Source: Channallabes apus (taxonomy: Eukaryota > Chordata > Actinopteri > Siluriformes > Clariidae). Taken from it: 64,000 bases of DNA. This document shows positions 59,456 to 64,000 of the stretch, in pieces; within the stretch, counting starts at the first letter, position 1; every line of letters begins with the position of its first letter. The notes below the pieces were generated by a model. It was given only the letters and a program-made list of their open reading frames with translations, searched no databases and was not told the origin of the DNA. The stretch is from NCBI GenBank assembly GCA_030522415.1, contig CM060109.1, forward strand, positions 24,403,301 through 24,467,300. The letters run 5' to 3'. A program made the position numbers and the translations under genes.

Positions 59456-60170
59456 GAGTGTCAGGAAGGGCATCCAATGTAAAACATTTGCCAAATCCAT
59501 CATGCAAATCACAAATATCACTTCCATACCGGATTGGTTGTGGCCCAGTTTCACAATGACCGCCACTGGTGCTGTTGAACTACAGCTACTGTTGTTTGAA
59601 AAAGGAGAGGAGAAAAGCATGCTCGAACGCAGAGAGAAAAAAGAAAAGGCAAGAGTTTAGGAGTGACAGTAGGGACTTTGAATGTTGGTACAGTATTATG
59701 ACAGGGAAGGCAAGAGAGTTGATTTATATGATGCAGAGACGGAAGGTGGATATACTGTTTGTCCAGGAGACCAGGTGGAAAGGTAGCAAGGCTAGAAGTT
59801 TAGGATCAGGGTTCAAATTGTTGTACCATGGCGTGGATAGGAAAAGAAATGGAGTAGGAGTTATTCTGAAGGAGGAGTTTGTAAGGAATGTTCTAGAGGT
59901 GAAAAGAGTATCAGGTAGGGTGATGAGTCTGAAGTTGGAAATTGAAGGTGTGATGTTCAATGTTGGTAGTGGTTATGCCCCACAGGTAAGATGTGATTTG
60001 GAAGAGAAAAAGAAATTCTGGGGTGAGTTAGATGAAGTGATGCAGAGCATCCCCAGAACTGAGAGAGTGTATACAGAGGAAGAGGTTAGCTAAGAAGATG
60101 TCGGACACTGAGAGGACTGAAGGTAGTATACAGAAGTACAGGGAGATGCAGCGTAAAGTGAAGGTAGAGG

Positions 60171-60190
60171 GTTAGGGTTAGGGTTAGGCC
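60171..60190. repeat. three TTAGGG-type units
   Basis: GGTTAGGGTTAGGGTTAGG sits inside the LINE, where related copies read simply as a short GGTAGAGGTGGC-like stretch. It is a tiny interstitial telomere-like expansion. Confidence 0.7.
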
Positions 60191-60405
60191 AAAGGCCTTA
60201 GGCAAAGGCCAAGCAAAGAGCAAATGAGGACTTGTATGCTAGATTGGACAGTAAGGAGGTAGAGTTGGATCTGTACAGGTTGGCAAGGCAGAGAGATAGA
60301 GATGGGAAGGATGTGCACCAGGTTAGAGTGATTAAAGATAGAGATGGAAATGTACTGACAGATGCCAGGAGGGTGATGGGAAGATGGAAGGAGTACTTTT
60401 AAATA

Positions 60406-60869
60406 CAGTGGAACCTCGGATTACGAGTAATGCAGTTGCGAGTGTTCGAACGCGGTTTGTCGAGTATTTTTAATAAATATTGACTTGAAAAATGAGCATT
60501 GTCTTGGTTTACGAGCACCGAGTATCATGTATCACGCAGGCGCTTCTTGTTTTGACGTCGAACATCACGTGATCACAACTGAACCAATGGTTTTTCTCTC
60601 TCTTGCGCTGTGGAATTGTAGATAATCGTCTCCCCTGCTGGGTCTTAGTGCTCATCCCTTACTGGTATAATCAACATCCGTGCACCCGTGTACTGTGTGT
60701 CCATGTGTGTGTGTGTGTGTGAAGCTGGGATATAGAGCCTGAGTTTTGTTTTCTCTGCAGTAGTTTTTTTTTTTGTTGGATTTAAGGATCCAGCCGAAAG
60801 TTTGTACTATAGTCCGACAATGCAGCAAATAAAAGAACGGGCATGGATCGACCAGTTTGTCCATCTCAT

Positions 60870-60938
<69 letters not shown>

Positions 60939-61196
60939 CACATAGCGCCTGCACACACAAACGGAAACACTTATCCATCTCGATTTATTTTTACTTTTTT
61001 TAAAGGTAAAGTGCAGGTTAATTTGTTTTATTTTTACTTTATATTTTGTATAAATCATTTTTATTTGTTGATTTTTTTGCGCTGTGAAACAAATAATTTA
61101 AGTTTCCATTATTTCTTATAGGAAAATTTAATTTGGTGTTTTTGAATACGAGCCCACTTCCGGAATGAATTATGCTCGTAATCCGAGGTTCCACTG
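60406..61196. mobile_element. Tigger/pogo-like nonautonomous element, 791 bp
   Basis: CAGTGGAACCTCGGATTACG at the left and its exact reverse complement at 61177-61196 are terminal inverted repeats of the pogo/Tigger group of Tc1/mariner elements. TA is duplicated at 60404-60405 and 61197-61198. The body has a CA microsatellite (60874-60942) and no transposase frame. It interrupts the LINE between AGTACTTTTAAA and GATGATGAATGAGG. Confidence 0.88.
60874..60942. repeat. (CA)n microsatellite
   Basis: About 34 units with a few interruptions, inside the Tigger-like element. Confidence 0.95.
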
Positions 61197-62729
61197 TAGA
61201 TGATGAATGAGGAAAATTAAAAAGAACAAAGAGTAGAAGAGGTGAACGTTGTGGAGCAGGAAGTAGCAAATATTAGTAAGAATGAGGTGAGGAGGGCGCT
61301 GAAAAGGCTGTTGGTCCTGAAGACATACCTGTGGAGGTACTGTATAGAAGTGTATAGAAGTGCTTAGGAGAGATGGCAGTAAAGGTTCTTTCTAGTTTAT
61401 TTAAGAAGATCTTGGAGAGTGAGAGGATTCCACAGGAATGGAGGAAAAGTGTATTGGTGCCAATTTTAAAGAACAAGGAATATGTGCAGAGCTGTGGCAA
61501 TTACAGAGGCATAAAGCTGATGAGCCATACAATGAAGCTGTGGGAAAGAGTAGTGGAAGCTAGGTTAAGGGCAGAGGTGAGCATTTGTGAGCAACAATAT
61601 GGTTTTATGTCTAGAAAGAGTACATCAGATGCAGTATTTGCTTTGAGGATGCTGGTGGAAAAGTACAGAGAAGGTAATAAAGAGTTGCATTGTGTCTTTG
61701 TAGATTTAGAGAAAGTGTACGACAGGGTGCCGAGAAAGGAGCTGTGGTGTTGTATGAGGAAGTCTGGAGTGGCAGAGAAGTATGTTAGAGTGGTGCAGGA
61801 CATGTATGAGAGCTGTAGGACAGTGGTGAGATTTGCTGTAGATGTGTCAGAAGAGTTCAAGGTGGAGGTGGGTCTGCATCAAGAATCGGCTCTAAGTCCC
61901 TTTTTTTTGCTCTGGTGATGGACAGGATGACAGATGAGGTTAGACAGGAGACTCCATGGACTATGATGTTTGCAGATGACATTGTGCTTTGTAGCGAGAG
62001 CAGGGAATAGGTGGAGGAAAATTTGGAGAGGTGGAGGTATGCTCTGGAAAGCAGAGGAATGAAGGTTAGCCGGAAGTAAGACGGAATACATGTGTGTGAA
62101 TGAGAGTAACCCAAGAGGAACGGTGAGGCTACAGGGAGCAGAGGTAAAGAAGGTGCAGGATTTTAAGTTCTTAGGGTCAATGGTCCAGAGCAACGGATAG
62201 TGTGGAAAGAAGGTGAAGAGGTGGGTACAGAAAAGTGTCAGGTGTGTTGTGTGATAAAAAAGTATCAGCGAGAATGAAAGGAAAGGTGTACAGGACAGTG
62301 GTGAGACCAGCAATGCTCAATGTCTCTTAGAGACAGTGGCACTGAAGAAAAGACAGAGCTAGAGGTAGCAGAGCTGAAGATGTTGAGGTTCTCTTTGGGA
62401 GTGACAAGGATGGCTAGGATCGAGAACAAGTTCATCTAACCCATGTTAAATGTTTTGGAGATAAAGTCAGAGAGGCCAGATTGAGGTGGTTTGGACATGT
62501 TCAGAAGAGAGATTGTGAATATATCGGTAGAAGGATGCTGAGGTTGGAACTGCCACGCAGGAGGTCTAGAGGAAGACCAAAGAGGAGATTTATGGATGCA
62601 GTGAGAGAGGACATGAAGTTAGTTGGTGTGAGAGAAGAGGATGCAGAGGATAGGGTTAGATGGAGGCAGATGATTCGCTGTGGCGACTCCTGAAAGGGAA
62701 CAGCTGAAAGACAAAGAAGAAGAAGAATA

Positions 62730-63384
62730 GAAAATGATTTCATCTCAGTCTGAGGTTTCAGTGCAATGGCCCAGGTGAGTTTTATACACATAAGGAAAGG
62801 GCAATCTTACTCATGCAGTTAATATTTGAACCTACCTGTGATATGGTTGGTGTTAAATAAAAAAAGAATATATAAGAAAAAAATACAGCTCCATGACCCT
62901 GACCAGGAAGTTACTAAGGATGAATGAATGTGCACCAAATATCCATTTTGCTGAATGTGGTCTTGGGATTGTCTTGTAGTTCCTTTTCTAAACCTATACT
63001 TAATTAAAATAAAATATGTTAAATGGTACATACCTTATTTTAAAAATTATTATTATTGTTATTATTATTGTATGTCTCTTGTCTCAAGTACAAGAGATAA
63101 ACATTTCCTGGCAAGCAATAATACAAATATTGCACCTGTTTTTTGTACAAGTATTTGTATCTGTTCGTATTGTCACAGAGGAAAAGGTTCTGGTTAATGT
63201 ATCCGTGTACAATTATATCCCTAGTTGACAAGATGTTCAGCATGGCCATATTAAGAAAATAAATAAATCTTGTGGTGAGCACAAGAAAAATATTTTATGA
63301 ATGTTGAGTTTTGTTGAATTACTCCCCTCTCAAACGTGTTGCTTGATATGAAAAAGTCTACCTAGATGAAAGTTATTTAATTTA
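62730..63384. other. intergenic sequence, nothing recognised
   Basis: AT-rich, with a short ATT run near 63046-63070. No gene or repeat family could be supported. Confidence 0.6.
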
Positions 63385-63682
63385 TTACTCATTCACCTTC
63401 TATACCGCTTTATCCTGTATTCAGGGTCGCGGGGGACTGAAGCCTATCCCAGGAGGCTTACTGTATGGCACACACACTCATTATGGGCAATTTGGGAATG
63501 CCAATTAACTTGCATATCTTTGGACTTTGTGAGGAAACCAGAGTACCTACAGTAGAGGAAACCCACCAAGCACTGGGAGAACACGCAAACTCCAGAAAGG
63601 AATCGAGCCTGGCCGGGAATCGAACACGGACCCTGGAGGTGCAAGGCGACAGTGCTGACCACTACACCACTGTGCCGCCTAT
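63385..63682 (-). repeat. tRNA-headed SINE-like repeat
   Basis: Reverse copy: TTCTATACCGCTTTATCCTG, CAGGGTCGCGGGGGACTGAA, GAAACCCACCAAGCACTGGG, GGGAATCGAACACGGACCC (B box) and CACCACTGTGCCGCC (head). The B box and head are well preserved. Confidence 0.82.
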
Positions 63683-63899
63683 TTAACTTATTAATTTGAT
63701 ATAATTAAAGCCCCTTAGACAGAATAGCACAATGGATAGGGATACATACTCAATGGTATTAGAGCTCTGTTTCAGTTTTCCACTCTGCAAATGATTTCAT
63801 ACCCAAAAAGGACATTCTTTGCTCCAATGTCTATTATATTGAATAAAATAAATTACCAAGAGGTAATGGACTGTCTTTCTCTGGCAGCTCTATGTCATA

Positions 63900-63975
63900 T
63901 ATTCATTCATCATCTTCAGTAACTACTTCATCCTGGGCAGAGTGGCGTGGGATCAAGAGCCTATCCCAGGAAAAG
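63900..63975 (-). repeat. SINE-like repeat, tail fragment
   Basis: CTACTTCATCCTGGGCAGAG and AGCCTATCCCAGGAA match the tail of the GGCGGCACGG family. The window ends soon after. Confidence 0.5.
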
Positions 63976-64000
63976 AGGAAATAATGAAGAAATACACTAA

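Larger units (their letters stand above)
59456..62728 (+). pseudogene. RTE-type LINE, broken, split by a DNA transposon
   Basis: The left part (59456-60405) has the 5' region and half of an APE-type endonuclease (VDILFVQETRWKGSKA, with the catalytic Glu in Gln-Glu-Thr). At about 60060-60070 the sequence jumps to a later region, so roughly half the endonuclease and the linker are deleted. The right part (61199-62728) has reverse transcriptase blocks: VFVDLEKVYDRVPRKELW with the first catalytic Asp, and FADDIVL at 61969-61989 in another frame after a T-run frameshift near 61905. The end encodes RRSRGRPKRRFMDAVREDM and finishes in a GAAGAAGAA tail. It cannot transpose. The clade call (RTE, Expander-like) is from general resemblance. 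Confidence 0.85.

Noticed and set aside
60171..60190. Interstitial telomere
   Set aside because: Only about three TTAGGG units inside a LINE; too short to be more than local slippage.

Overview
The window is vertebrate, and almost certainly teleost fish, nuclear DNA. It is AT-rich and intron-rich, dense in CA, TA, GA and TCTA microsatellites, and full of fish-type repeats: tRNA-headed SINEs, Tc1-like transposons, RTE-type LINEs and Ty3/Gypsy elements including a sushi-type one. I cannot fix the species; the repeat mix would suit a catfish-like otophysan, but that is only an impression.

One host gene occupies nearly the whole window on the minus strand: an integrin beta-like 1 gene (itgbl1), which encodes a secreted protein of tandem cysteine-rich integrin-type EGF repeats. 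I placed eight coding exons, in transcript order: 57349-57258 (signal peptide), 53565-53363, 41937-41791, 39227-39105, 36660-36520, 33375-33235, 30717-30571 and 961-845. Their splice sites and phases agree: intron 1 is phase 2 and every later intron is phase 1. They give about 370 codons. The last part of the protein lies beyond position 1. No second host gene was recognised.

Intron 7 (962-30570, about 29.6 kb) is the main transposon sink. It holds two complete-span Ty3/Gypsy elements in opposite orientation. Element A (14655-19967, minus) is degenerate: its gag and pol are broken and one LTR is truncated. It has a primer site matching tRNA-Ile and an AGTG target duplication. Element B (23616-28834, plus) looks very young: two 500-bp LTRs that read as identical, a GATGC target duplication, an uninterrupted 1395-codon Gag-Pol with a C-terminal chromodomain, and a primer-site layout that fits self-priming as in the Tf1/sushi group.

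The other introns carry SINE copies, Tc1/mariner fragments, LINE 3' ends and long microsatellites. Three of the microsatellites abut the 3' splice sites of exons 3, 4 and 5. Upstream of exon 1 (57.6-64 kb) are LINE debris, a TCTA array and an RTE-type LINE split by a 791-bp Tigger-like element. At least one unclassified dispersed repeat family was found, because element A landed inside one of its copies, together with a second unclassified 410-bp repeat pair and a 24-bp perfect inverted repeat.
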